Assembly (NCBI GenBank): GCA_015064785.1
Contig: SVRM01000034.1
Span: 1-37,722 of the forward strand
DNA length: 37,722 bases
Source of the DNA: Oscillospiraceae bacterium
GTDB lineage: Bacteria; Bacillota; Clostridia; Oscillospirales; CAG-272
Direction: 5' to 3'
Below the pieces are notes generated by a model. It made no database searches and was not told the DNA's origin. It was given only the letters and a program-made list of their open reading frames with translations. Both the position numbers and the translations under genes were made by a program. Positions within the stretch are counted from its first letter, which is position 1; every line of letters starts with the position of its first letter. This document shows, piece after piece, positions 23,811-31,904 of this stretch.

Positions 23811-25346
23811 TTAATACGCAACAATCTCTACATGATCGACGGGGGAGAAATCTGTAATCGGATTGTTGTATAAGAATACGCGCGCCAGATGTTTCAGATT
23901 CCGCAGCGGCTCCAGATTTGAGATCTGATTGCCGCCCATCTGGACTCTTTCCAGCTTCTCCATATTTGCAAGCGGTGAAATATCCGTGATCTGGTTACCT
24001 ACCATCCGCAGATCGCACATGGCTGTCATGGAAGACAACGCCGAAAGGTCGCTGATCTGATTGTCATTGAAGCTCAGCAGATCGAGCTGTGTCATGGATG
24101 CCAGCGGCGAAAGATCGCTGATTTGGTTGTCATCAACCATCAGACAACCCATTTTGACCATACCGGAAAGTGGGGAGAGATCTTTGATCTGATTATCTTC
24201 CAGATACATCCGAGTCATCTGACGGAGGTCCGTCAGTGGAGTCAGATCCGACACCTGATTTTCGCGCAGTTCGAGAATCCGCAGATTCTTCATAGATGCA
24301 AGCGGTGACAGATCACTGATCTCATTGAAATTCAGGAAAAGCTTCTCCAGTTTTGTCAGCGACGACAGTGCGGAAATATCCCGCAGTCCACAACGACTCA
24401 GATCCAGAGTTTCCAGATTGTACAGAGATGACAGCGGTGTCAAATCACGGATCGGATTGCTTTCCAGTTCCAGAACACGCAGCTGTGTCAATTTGGTCAA
24501 ACCGGAAAGATCGGTAATCCCTTTTTCATTCAGCTGCAGAAAGTCCATATAACGGAAATCCGACAGCATCAGCGGACCGCTCATCTTGTCGATCTCCTCA
24601 CGCAATGCCGCTTCCAGATTCGGATCATTGATGATCAATTCTTCATCAACCATCATCGGGATTTCCTCTATTTTTGTATCTCCGCAGCCTGTGCAGGTGT
24701 ATCTCACTTCTCCGGGGGCTTCAAAGGATGTTTCAACAGTAACGACACCACCGTCCCACACATGCTCACCTGTGACATCCTCGGTTATGATTTCTCCGCA
24801 CTGACAGGTCACGATTTTGACACCACAGGCTTTTTCGATAATCTGTGTTCCATCAATGATGTGTCGGACTGCACCGTCGTCAGATGTACCGGATGCATCG
24901 CCGCCCGTTTGCAGCACGGATCTCCACTGCGCACCGCAGTGGTTGCAGATTACAATTTTATAGTCGTTTTCCCCGCAAAGTTTCGCGGCTTCCGTCGTCA
25001 CAAGAAACACATCCGAAGTCAGGGATAATGCGGCTTTCATATCAGAAAATGCCTGCTCTGCACGGGCATCCTCAGCATCGAGATAGCTGTGGAGCATCTG
25101 ATGATATGCATCAAACAATGCCTGCTGTGCCGCCTCGTTATTCGGATCAATCTCCAAAACCTTCGTAAACGCAAGAATTGCGCTTTCGTAATCGAGTTCG
25201 TTGAGATAGATTTGTGCGATTTCAAACTGTCGGTTGATATCGGCACGACGCAGAATCCGCGGTAAAAATACCGCACAAAGAATTGCAATCATCAAACAGA
25301 CTGCAATCAGAATCGTGAGTGTCCGATGTTTTTTTGTTGCTGCCAT
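23811..25346 (-). CDS. Membrane-anchored TPR and leucine-rich-repeat protein
   Basis: A 511-residue protein. A transmembrane helix (about 9-30) follows a basic N-terminus, then one or two TPR-like helices (about 36-95, DYESAILAFTKVLEIDPNN). A cysteine-rich middle part (ICNHCGAQW, TCQCGEI, CTGCGDT) suggests zinc binding. From about 275 to the end come ten 22-residue LRRs of the SDS22/internalin type (ISDLSPLASMTQLDLLSFND-like) and a final half repeat. Such proteins bind ligands at the surface. It is first in a run with GH5, lyase and flavoprotein, so it may be co-transcribed with them, but a link in function is only inferred. Confidence 0.9.
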   Translation of the reverse strand: MAATKKHRTLTILIAVCLMIAILCAVFLPRILRRADINRQFEIAQIYLNELDYESAILAFTKVLEIDPNNEAAQQALFDAYHQMLHSYLDAEDARAEQAFSDMKAALSLTSDVFLVTTEAAKLCGENDYKIVICNHCGAQWRSVLQTGGDASGTSDDGAVRHIIDGTQIIEKACGVKIVTCQCGEIITEDVTGEHVWDGGVVTVETSFEAPGEVRYTCTGCGDTKIEEIPMMVDEELIINDPNLEAALREEIDKMSGPLMLSDFRYMDFLQLNEKGITDLSGLTKLTQLRVLELESNPIRDLTPLSSLYNLETLDLSRCGLRDISALSSLTKLEKLFLNFNEISDLSPLASMKNLRILELRENQVSDLTPLTDLRQMTRMYLEDNQIKDLSPLSGMVKMGCLMVDDNQISDLSPLASMTQLDLLSFNDNQISDLSALSSMTAMCDLRMVGNQITDISPLANMEKLERVQMGGNQISNLEPLRNLKHLARVFLYNNPITDFSPVDHVEIVAY

Positions 25347-25378
25347 AAGTTGTCTGCTCCTTTTTGGTTGATATCATG

Positions 25379-25407
25379 AGTATAGCATATTTTTTTCGGT
25401 TTTGCAA
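25379..25407 (-). promoter_or_regulatory. Sigma-A promoter of the LRR/GH5/lyase unit
   Basis: Minus strand TTGCAA (25407-25402), 17-bp spacer, TATACT (25384-25379), 33 bp before the ATG. AAAAAGGAG lies before the start. Confidence 0.75.
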
Positions 25408-25434
25408 GTGCAATTCTGATATTCCCAAAAGAAA

Positions 25435-25459
25435 GAAGCCCGATGCGCAATCGAGCTTC
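25435..25459 (-). terminator. Intrinsic terminator of the C39-like peptidase gene
   Basis: Minus strand GAAGCTCGAT-TGCGC-ATCGGGCTTC with T-rich tail (TTTCTTTTG), 8-32 bp after the stop codon at 25467. Confidence 0.8.
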
Positions 25460-25466
25460 TCATCAA

Positions 25467-26603
25467 TCATTCAGTCTTCTCAAAAATCCAATATCCCGAC
25501 TTCAGCTGTGCATACAGCTCCTCGTAATCCCACTCCTTGACAGAATGCTCATACGAATAGGAATCGGCAATCAGAATCTTGCCCTCGTCGGTGATGCCGC
25601 GGAACAGCATGAAATGCGCACCGAGCGTAAAGTCGCCGGGGCCCATGGTCGCCAGCACAAGCTTATTCTCGTCCCGCAGCGCTTCAAACAACGCCTTCTT
25701 ATCGCCGGCATAAATCTGTGTGGCACTGATGCCGTACTTCTTCGCTGTCTCGATCAAAAAGCCGTAGGTTGTACCGCCGGAGGGCAGCCAGCTTCCGACC
25801 GAAAGTCCGTAGACACGCATTTCCTCAGGATCGACGGGAACACCCGCGAGGTTGGAAATGACCGCCGCAATGCAGGTCGGTCCGCAGCCGCAAAGACCGA
25901 AGCCTTCGTTTCCGTAGTCCAGATCATCCAGCACCGACCAGTTCTGACGGTAGAACACATAGCCCTGTTCATAGAAATACTGTGCCTCTGCCTGTTCCTC
26001 CGCAGTCAGCGTTGCAATGAACGCCGCATCGTAGCCAGGACATGCCGCACGGAGCGCCGCTTCTCTTGCAGCCTGCGCCTCGGCGATTCTGCGAGCACGC
26101 TCTGCCTTTTCCCGCGCGATTCTGCGCCGTTCTTCCTCTGCCCGGCGGCGCGCCTCCAGTTCACGGCGATATGCAGCCAGCTCCTCCTGTCTGGCAAGGC
26201 GTTCCAGCTCAGCAAGCTCCGCCTCCAGGGCGGCCAGATCCTCTGCCATATCGTCGATCTGACATGCATACACCGGTACCGACGCCGTGTCATAGCCGTT
26301 CTCTGCGTCCTTGACAGCGATCACCGTCGGTTCCGCCGTCTCCTCAACTGCCAGAGAAAGCGGCATATCGTCAAGACAGCGTCCTGCCATCGGCGTATAC
26401 ATCACACCGCTGCCGACCGCTTCTGCCACCGCTTCCAGCGTTTCCTCCGGAATCTGCTCCAAATGTGCCTCTGTCTCCACGGAAGCGGGTTCGGCTTCCG
26501 CGATGATATATTCCGGCGCATTCGCAGCTGTGCCGATGCTGTCAAAGCAGAGCAGAGACAGCAGCATCGCCGCAAACGCAGCCAACAATCTTGCATACAT
26601 CAT
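25467..26603 (-). CDS. Secreted C39-like peptidase with long coiled coil
   Basis: A 378-residue protein. A signal peptide (about 1-27, MMYARLLAAFAAMLLSLLCF) is followed by an acidic linker, a charged coiled coil (about 116-187, RRRAEEERRRIAREKAERAR) and a C39-like papain-fold domain (about 200-378). The catalytic set is CGPT (Cys240), GAHFMLF (His330) and Asp347 in ADSY. Peptidase_C39_2-type domains with coiled coils occur in proteins of the cell wall; the substrate is unknown. A possible WalR-type site lies in its 5' untranslated region. The coiled coil next to a cysteine peptidase is also seen in wall hydrolases of the NlpC/P60 and CHAP types. Confidence 0.85.
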   Translation of the reverse strand: MMYARLLAAFAAMLLSLLCFDSIGTAANAPEYIIAEAEPASVETEAHLEQIPEETLEAVAEAVGSGVMYTPMAGRCLDDMPLSLAVEETAEPTVIAVKDAENGYDTASVPVYACQIDDMAEDLAALEAELAELERLARQEELAAYRRELEARRRAEEERRRIAREKAERARRIAEAQAAREAALRAACPGYDAAFIATLTAEEQAEAQYFYEQGYVFYRQNWSVLDDLDYGNEGFGLCGCGPTCIAAVISNLAGVPVDPEEMRVYGLSVGSWLPSGGTTYGFLIETAKKYGISATQIYAGDKKALFEALRDENKLVLATMGPGDFTLGAHFMLFRGITDEGKILIADSYSYEHSVKEWDYEELYAQLKSGYWIFEKTE

Positions 26604-26635
26604 GATTCACCCAAAAGTTACACAAATTCAGATGT

Positions 26636-26652
26636 TGTAACATTTCTGTAAC
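26636..26652. promoter_or_regulatory. WalR-like box (TGTAAC-N5-TGTAAC)
   Basis: TGTAAC ATTTC TGTAAC (26636-26652) fits the WalR consensus TGTWAH-N5-TGTWAH exactly. It lies between the promoter (-10 at 26664-26669, minus) and the start of the secreted peptidase gene, a place where WalR usually represses. The orientation is opposite to transcription. Confidence 0.45.
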
Positions 26653-26663
26653 ATCCGGGTGAT

Positions 26664-26692
26664 ATTATACCGCAGAAACACGAAAAAATCAA
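26664..26692 (-). promoter_or_regulatory. Sigma-A promoter of the C39-like peptidase gene
   Basis: Minus strand TTGATT (26692-26687), 17-bp spacer, TATAAT (26669-26664), giving a leader of about 55 nt before the ATG at 26603. Confidence 0.75.
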
Positions 26693-26817
26693 CCCATCCG
26701 AAGACGATTTGGCACTTTCGACGGAAAGTTTTCAGATCGGACAAACCGTCAGTGCCGAAACATCAAAAAAAGCCCGCAGTGCCGCCGTTTTTTGCACAAT
26801 TTGCGCATGTTTATCGC

Positions 26818-26846
26818 TTGACTTTTGCAAATAAATATGATATACT
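26818..26846 (+). promoter_or_regulatory. Sigma-A promoter that starts leader copy D
   Basis: TTGACT (26818-26823), 17-bp spacer, TATACT (26841-26846). The transcript would start near 26853, so it would carry about 110 nt of structured leader before the GNAT gene. The rest of the gap 26693-26817 shows nothing specific. Confidence 0.8.
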
Positions 26847-26867
26847 GAACGCAGATTTTTAATAATT

Positions 26868-26962
26868 GTGCGGTTTTCTGCACGCGCTGTTTTGCACGGC
26901 GCAGCACTTCCGCGCAGAACCGATTTCAAACACAGGAAAGGACGCTTTTCAAGGGGAAAGCG
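26868..26962 (+). promoter_or_regulatory. Structured 5' leader, copy D (divergent member)
   Basis: P2-like TTCTGC/GCAGAA (26876-26881 with 26914-26919) encloses P3 GCGCTG/CGGCGC (26884-26889 with 26897-26902). The SD AGGAAAGGA (26934-26942) is followed directly by P5 CGCTTTTC/GGAAAGCG (26943-26950 with 26955-26962, one G-T pair) and by ATG at 26963 with no spacer. The protein starts MVASM, the same MVxxM as in copies A-C. Primary sequence has drifted; only the layout is kept. Confidence 0.6.
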
Positions 26963-27463
26963 ATGGTGGCTTCCATGAATTACAACATCGATGAACTCGA
27001 GATCCGACAGATGGAGATGCGTGACCGACCGCTGGTGCAGGCATTCTTTGCACAGATGGGCGAGGAAAGCACCTCTTTTTTTAACCGCGGACACGGCAAC
27101 GAAAACAGAACCCTTGCGTGGTTTGACGGCAAAAAGCCCGATCACATCTTCTGGATTGCCGTTGCCAAAAACGATAAGGGCGAAGAAGAAATCGCAGGAT
27201 ATGTTTTCATCTGGGACAAGGATTCCAAAATTCCGTGGCTCGGCATCGCTGTTGCAGAAGCATGGAAGGGCCGGCATCTCGGCCGCCGTCTGATTGCAGC
27301 AGTCCGCGCACACTGCGAATCGGTCGGCTGCGGCGGCATCCTTCTGACCACGGCACAGCACAATTTCCGCGGCCAGGGACTGTATGAACACTGCGGCTTC
27401 GAGCGGCTCGGCGTTCACCATGACGGAGAATTTCTGTATCTTCTGCGCTTTCCCAACACATAA
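26963..27463 (+). CDS. GNAT family N-acetyltransferase
   Basis: A 166-residue acetyl-CoA-dependent acetyltransferase. The N-terminal MVASMNYNIDELEIRQMEMR comes from leader D (ATG-GT start) with a second Met at 5. Core GNAT features: FWIAVAKNDKGEEEIAGYVF (strands 2-4), WLGIAVAEAWKGRHLGRRLI with the acetyl-CoA pyrophosphate loop (K/RGRHLG), and the C-terminal LYEHCGFERLGVHHD. The substrate cannot be told. It is followed 27 nt later by a solute-binding lipoprotein gene and is probably in the same transcript. Confidence 0.9.
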   Translation: MVASMNYNIDELEIRQMEMRDRPLVQAFFAQMGEESTSFFNRGHGNENRTLAWFDGKKPDHIFWIAVAKNDKGEEEIAGYVFIWDKDSKIPWLGIAVAEAWKGRHLGRRLIAAVRAHCESVGCGGILLTTAQHNFRGQGLYEHCGFERLGVHHDGEFLYLLRFPNT

Positions 27464-27490
27464 TTCGTCTATATAAAGGAGAGAAATACG

Positions 27491-28987
27491 ATGAAACGTT
27501 TATCTGCGCTCGCGGCAGCAGCACTTCTGCTGACCGCATCACTGACATCATGCGGCGACAGCAGCAAAACCCCCGTCGAGACCGATGCCGCAGCCGATAC
27601 AACAGCCGCGGTGACGGAAACGGCCGCACCCGAATCGAATCTCTGCACTGACACACTGACAGCCGAGGACTACGGCGGCGCCGACTTCCGCATCTACACC
27701 GGCAATGTTCTGGCCGGCTGGGAGCTTCCCACAACCATCAACTATGCGGCGGCGGAAACCGGTGAGATCGTCAATGACACCCTGTTTGCCCGCGACCGCT
27801 GGCTTGAGGAAACCTACAATGTTTCCGTGCAGTACACGCTGAACGATTCCGACAGCAACAAGCCGCAGAAGATATCCAAACTCGTTTTAGCAGGCGACGA
27901 TGCGTTTGATCTGGTCATTGAGGATCTTGCAACCGTCGCACGCGGACTTGCCGATGCCAACTGCATCTACCCGCTCAACTACATCAATACCATCCGCCTC
28001 GATCAGAAGTACTGGATGCCCGAGCTGAACGAGCAGCTGAAGATCGGCGGCAACCTGTTCTTCTCCTCCAGCGCTCTGTCCCCGCGCTACTACGGCTCGG
28101 TCTATGTACTGCTGTTCAACCGCGATCTCGCCGCACAGCTCGATCTGCCCGATCTGTATCAGCAGGTGACCGACGGCACATGGACGCTCGATTCCATGAT
28201 GGAATGTGCACGTCAGGCACTTTCCGACACCAACGGCGACAGCAAAATTACGGCGGAGGACACCGTCGGTATGATGTACGAGGTACTCACGCCGGAATCC
28301 ATCGTCATGGGTGCCGGATACCACTATGTTCAGAACGTCGGCGGCAAGCTGACGGTCATGCTGGAAGATCAGGCGCTTGTGACGCTGATGCAGAAGATTT
28401 CCGACTTTTTGCAGGAGGATTGTGTGGTCCGCGATGGTCACGGCTCGACCTTCGATGCGGAAATGTCGATCAACAACGGTACCTTCTTATTCTATAACCC
28501 CTGTACCTTCAACCTTGCCGGCTTGCGTGATCTGCCGTATGACTACGGTATTCTGCCGATGCCAAAGAACGACGAAGCGCAGGAATCCTACATCGGCTAC
28601 AGCCAGCCGTGGGCAAGTGCCTGCCCGTCGATCCCGATCACCGTTGTCGGCGACCGCCTTGCGATGACCGGTACGCTGACCGATGCCATGGCGGCATACG
28701 GTTATGACCATCTCCGTCCGGCAGTATTTGAAAATGTCATCCAGCTCAAGGGGGCCCGCGACGAAAAGTCCGGCGAGATCATCGACATGATGTTTGAAAA
28801 CATCACGTTTGAGCTGACCTCGATCCTCAACTTTGACCGACTGAACGGTCAGCTGCAGGAGCACTTCACAAGAGCGCTCGGCAAAAAGGACATCGTCTCG
28901 CGCTACGCCGCGATCAAGTCCAAGACCGAAGCTGCCATCGCTGCCATCGAAGAGCAGTACGCAAACTTTGAAAACAACCTCGGATAA
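27491..28987 (+). CDS. Extracellular solute-binding lipoprotein
   Basis: A 498-residue lipoprotein: signal peptide with lipobox LTSC (Cys21), then an acidic, Thr/Ala-rich linker (PVETDAAADTTAAVTETAAP), and a binding domain resembling ABC sugar/peptide-binding proteins of Clostridia (TLFARDRWLEETYNV, VLAGDDAFDLVIEDLAT, GNLFFSSSALSPRYYG). Binding proteins of this type usually accompany two permeases, but none is near. It may serve a transporter encoded elsewhere, or sense a ligand. AAAGGAGAG lies 7 nt upstream. A strong terminator follows. Confidence 0.85.
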   Translation: MKRLSALAAAALLLTASLTSCGDSSKTPVETDAAADTTAAVTETAAPESNLCTDTLTAEDYGGADFRIYTGNVLAGWELPTTINYAAAETGEIVNDTLFARDRWLEETYNVSVQYTLNDSDSNKPQKISKLVLAGDDAFDLVIEDLATVARGLADANCIYPLNYINTIRLDQKYWMPELNEQLKIGGNLFFSSSALSPRYYGSVYVLLFNRDLAAQLDLPDLYQQVTDGTWTLDSMMECARQALSDTNGDSKITAEDTVGMMYEVLTPESIVMGAGYHYVQNVGGKLTVMLEDQALVTLMQKISDFLQEDCVVRDGHGSTFDAEMSINNGTFLFYNPCTFNLAGLRDLPYDYGILPMPKNDEAQESYIGYSQPWASACPSIPITVVGDRLAMTGTLTDAMAAYGYDHLRPAVFENVIQLKGARDEKSGEIIDMMFENITFELTSILNFDRLNGQLQEHFTRALGKKDIVSRYAAIKSKTEAAIAAIEEQYANFENNLG

Positions 28988-28994
28988 AAAACTG

Positions 28995-29035
28995 CGGCAT
29001 CCCCATCGGTAATACCGATGCGGGATGCCGTTTTT
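28995..29035 (+). terminator. Intrinsic terminator between convergent genes
   Basis: CGGCATCCC...(C)GGGATGCCG encloses an inner CATCGGTAATACCGATG hairpin; five T follow. It ends the solute-binding gene and meets the HAD gene on the other strand. Confidence 0.9.
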
Positions 29036-29039
29036 GCGG

Positions 29040-29711
29040 TTATTTCATACAGCCGACAAATGCGAGAATTTCGTCGGTAGTTGACGCAATCCCCTTTGCA
29101 GACGAGTTTTCCAGCTCACCCGGTGCGGCATATCCGAAGGTCACGCCGAGTGCGTCCATGCGGCAGGTCTGTGCCCCCTCCATATCGTGGATGCGGTCAC
29201 CGATCATCAGACAGGACGCGCGGTCGGAAAAGTCCTCATCCGGATAAAGCCGTCCCAGCCGCAGAAGCGTTTCTTCGATGACATCTGCCTTTTTGCCGCG
29301 GGTTCCGTCCAGCTCACTGCCGACAACGACGGTGAAATACTGCGCAAGATCATATTTTTCCAATATCCGGTTGACAAAAACCTCCGGCTTGGACGAGGAG
29401 ACACACAGGACATATCCGGCGTCCCGCAGTTCAGCGAGCAGTTCCGGAATGCCGTCCAAAACGCGATTTTCAAAAATTCCGATCTCACGGAAGCGTTCAC
29501 GGTATTTGTCCACAGCGGCAGACGCGGTATCGCGGTCAAAGCCGGCATATGCCATGAACTGGTCAAGCAGGGGCGGTCCGATAAACGATTTCAGGGTGTC
29601 CGGCGCAGCCTCGATGCCGAAATGAGCAAGCGCGTAGGCAACGCATTTGGTAATCCCCTCCGCCGGGTCTGTCAGCGTGCCATCGAGGTCAAACAACAGA
29701 TAACGATACAT
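29040..29711 (-). CDS. HAD-superfamily hydrolase (phosphoglycolate-phosphatase-like)
   Basis: A 223-residue HAD phosphatase. I take MYRYLLFDLDGTLTDPAEGI as start (ATG at 29711, SD GGAG 7 nt upstream; an ATG directly before it at 29714 is also possible). Motif I DLDGT (nucleophile and acid Asp), motif II in CVSSSKPEVF (Ser), motif III Lys in the KKADVIEE region, motif IV MIGDRIHDMEGA. This resembles the PGP/HAD-IA family, such as Gph or pyrimidine 5'-nucleotidases; the substrate is not clear. Own promoter at 29746-29774. Confidence 0.9.
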   Translation of the reverse strand: MYRYLLFDLDGTLTDPAEGITKCVAYALAHFGIEAAPDTLKSFIGPPLLDQFMAYAGFDRDTASAAVDKYRERFREIGIFENRVLDGIPELLAELRDAGYVLCVSSSKPEVFVNRILEKYDLAQYFTVVVGSELDGTRGKKADVIEETLLRLGRLYPDEDFSDRASCLMIGDRIHDMEGAQTCRMDALGVTFGYAAPGELENSSAKGIASTTDEILAFVGCMK

Positions 29712-29745
29712 CATAATTCTCCAGTCTGTCAGAATTTCTGCCCTT

Positions 29746-29774
29746 ATTATACACTGTTTGAAAACAAAAAGCAA
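29746..29774 (-). promoter_or_regulatory. Sigma-A promoter of the HAD hydrolase gene
   Basis: Minus strand TTGCTT (29774-29769), 17-bp spacer, TATAAT (29751-29746), 35 bp before the start. Confidence 0.7.
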
Positions 29775-29811
29775 GAGCGGCGGCAAATTTCACGCACTTC
29801 TCCCAAACTTC

Positions 29812-29840
29812 TTTACAAACCTATGCGGAGATGCTATAAT
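29812..29840 (+). promoter_or_regulatory. Sigma-A promoter of the metallophosphoesterase gene
   Basis: TTTACA (29812-29817), 17-bp spacer, TATAAT (29835-29840), 43 bp before the ATG. Confidence 0.8.
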
Positions 29841-29883
29841 ATAGGAAAGAAATGCAAACAAACGCTGACGAGGTACTACCAAC

Positions 29884-31017
29884 ATGAACCATCCGCAAAC
29901 CCGTATTCTGACACATCCGTATCAGGCAGGACAACGCATTCTTGTCACAAGCGACATTCACGGCCATCCCGACCATCTGCGCCATGTACTGGATGCCGCC
30001 GGCTTCTGTGCAGACGATCTTCTGGTGATCGTCGGTGACATCGTGGAAAAAGGACCCGACAGTCTCGGCACACTGCGATACGTCCAAGAACTTTGTGCAC
30101 GCGGCAATACGACAGCACTGATCGGCAATGTCGATGCGTATCGGCTCCACATGATCGACACACTGAACGCAGATAACGCAGAGGACTTCTACCGGTATCT
30201 GTGTGAGCTGCGCGACTGGTGCGGCTCGAGCTTTTATGAGGAAATGGCACGGGAATGCGGGTATTCCCTTTCTTCTGCCGACGATGTACTTGCGGCAAAG
30301 GATGCGGTCACATCCCACTTTGCCCCGGAGCTTGACTTTCTTGCATCGCTGCCGACCGTCCTGTCACTCGGTGATTTTGTCTTTGTTCACGGTGGTCTGC
30401 GCCATGAGGCACTTGCCGACAACACCGACTGCAATCTGTTCTCCCTGACCAAGTACGACGATTTTGCCAATCAGACACCGTACCGCTTTCCCTTCCATGT
30501 TGTCGTCGGACACTGGCCGGTCGCCCTGTACAGCGACACCGTCCAGCAGTTCAACCCGGTCTTTCACCCGGAAAAGCACATCATTTCCATCGACGGCGGC
30601 TGTGGCATCAAGCGCGAAGGACAGCTCAATCTGCTGATTCTGCCCGATGCACGCTGTTCCGCCAACGAAATCAGCCATATCCATTATGACACCCTGCGAA
30701 AAATCCGCGCACTGGATGCCCAGACAGAAAGCACGGATTCCGTTCACATCAACTGGGTACACAACGAAATCCGTCTGATTTCCCGCGGTGAGGAATTTTC
30801 GGAAATTGAGCACCTTTATTCCGGCAAACGGCTATCCGTGCCGACGAAATACCTGTTCAGCGATACAGCCTGCCGCGACTATACAAATTACTGCCATGCC
30901 GTGGAACCCGGAGACGTCCTGTCGCTGTACCGTGTCACCTCGCGCGGATGCATTGTCAAGCGGAACGGCAGGATGGGATGGTACTGCGGGGCTTATGAAG
31001 AGCTCCCCCCGGCATGA
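29884..31017 (+). CDS. Calcineurin-like metallophosphoesterase (STP type)
   Basis: A 377-residue protein. Dimetal motifs in order: VTSDIHGHPDHL (D-x-H), VIVGDIVEKGPDS (GD), TALIGNVDAYRL (GN(H/V)D), and FVFVHGGLRHEA plus VVGHWPV (HG, GH). This is the serine/threonine-phosphatase or Ap4A-hydrolase branch of the calcineurin family. A C-terminal extension (about 285-377; VHINWVHNEIRLIS, PGDVLSLYRVTSRG) looks like a small SH3-like domain. The substrate is unknown. It ends only 4 bp from the convergent DUF3021 gene, and no terminator is seen there. Confidence 0.85.
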   Translation: MNHPQTRILTHPYQAGQRILVTSDIHGHPDHLRHVLDAAGFCADDLLVIVGDIVEKGPDSLGTLRYVQELCARGNTTALIGNVDAYRLHMIDTLNADNAEDFYRYLCELRDWCGSSFYEEMARECGYSLSSADDVLAAKDAVTSHFAPELDFLASLPTVLSLGDFVFVHGGLRHEALADNTDCNLFSLTKYDDFANQTPYRFPFHVVVGHWPVALYSDTVQQFNPVFHPEKHIISIDGGCGIKREGQLNLLILPDARCSANEISHIHYDTLRKIRALDAQTESTDSVHINWVHNEIRLISRGEEFSEIEHLYSGKRLSVPTKYLFSDTACRDYTNYCHAVEPGDVLSLYRVTSRGCIVKRNGRMGWYCGAYEELPPA

Positions 31018-31021
31018 GCCG

Positions 31022-31453
31022 TCATATCTGCCGCTTTTGTTCCAGCTTTGCATTGATGCTTGCCGTATGCTTCTGTGTTATGCAGCAGACCAGGATCCAT
31101 ATCACAACATACCCCACGGCAAAGATACCGGTGAACACCAGAATCGGCATGATTCCCCCCGCAAGCCATCCGTTGAGCAGATAAACCGCCAGATACCCGA
31201 CATACAAAACGCCGCCGTGAAGCAGAATCGCCGCCATCAGAGGCAGCCGCTCAATCTGATAGACCACATTCATGCCGCCTGCCAAAAAGGCAAGTGCCGT
31301 CAGAGAGAAAATACCGCGGCATACCTCCCCGACGGTCAGAGAGGACAAATCCGTCTGTGCTTCCAGAATCAGATAAATGATCGCCAGCACAAGCGGACCA
31401 ATCCCGCAGGCAAGCAGTCCGCGTCGTAAAAATTCCAGAAAATAGTGCTTCAT
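31022..31453 (-). CDS. DUF3021 membrane protein (putative LytTR-system inhibitor)
   Basis: A 143-residue protein with four transmembrane helices (about residues 14-33, 47-64, 70-91, 97-122), starting MKHYFLEFLRRGL. The ATGA overlaps the stop of the LytTR gene, so the two are translationally coupled. DUF3021 next to LytTR regulators is the known arrangement of LytTR regulatory systems, in which the membrane protein holds the regulator inactive until a signal arrives (as for HdrRM/BrsRM of Streptococcus). Here it is the last gene of an ABC-LytTR-DUF3021 operon. Its role as an inhibitor is inferred from that context. Confidence 0.85.
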   Translation of the reverse strand: MKHYFLEFLRRGLLACGIGPLVLAIIYLILEAQTDLSSLTVGEVCRGIFSLTALAFLAGGMNVVYQIERLPLMAAILLHGGVLYVGYLAVYLLNGWLAGGIMPILVFTGIFAVGYVVIWILVCCITQKHTASINAKLEQKRQI

Positions 31454-31893
31454 AACCCTTGATACCTCCGTCTGATTTCCGCAAAACAGCGTCTGGAAAC
31501 ATACTCTCTGTAACCGCAATCGAACACGGCATCCACGCCGCCGCTGAACACCGCGTCAAAGCGCTGAATCCGGTGTTCATTGGCAAGCGTGGATTTATTG
31601 ATGCGGATAAAATACGAGGGCAGTATCTTTTCAAGGTCACGCAGACTGTCCTGTATGCGATAGTGATTGCCGTCTGTGACGATGGCAGTCACTTTTCTTT
31701 TGAGAACAGTGATACACGCAATTTCGGAAAATTCCAGTTTGCGCATAGCATCCTCCTGATATCCCATAAGATAGTTCTCTCCGTCATAATCGCGCACCAG
31801 ATTCTCAATTTGCTGTGTCAGCGTATTCGGTGCGTGCATATGCACAACGATTTCCTCTTCCGCGTTTTTGTCGATGATGAGCTTATATTTCAT
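31450..31893 (-). CDS. LytTR-domain DNA-binding regulator
   Basis: A 147-residue protein with no receiver domain. The start MKYKLIIDKNAEEE (31893) has AAGGAG 7-8 nt upstream. LytTR signature parts: ISITVLKRKVTAI-like strand, GNHYRIQDSLRDLEKILPSYFIRINKSTLAN, and GYREYVSRRCFAEIRRRY at the end. LytTR proteins bind pairs of direct repeats about 21 bp apart; such a pair lies upstream of this operon (33428-33459), so autoregulation is likely. The ATGA overlap with the DUF3021 gene suggests they act as a pair. Confidence 0.92.
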   Translation of the reverse strand: MKYKLIIDKNAEEEIVVHMHAPNTLTQQIENLVRDYDGENYLMGYQEDAMRKLEFSEIACITVLKRKVTAIVTDGNHYRIQDSLRDLEKILPSYFIRINKSTLANEHRIQRFDAVFSGGVDAVFDCGYREYVSRRCFAEIRRRYQGL

Positions 31894-31904
31894 CCCCGCA
31901 CTCC

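Noticed and set aside
23811-25346. CRISPR array at the regularly repeated LRR region
   Set aside because: The repeats are protein-coding, 66-nt periodic and degenerate at the DNA level, with an intact reading frame.
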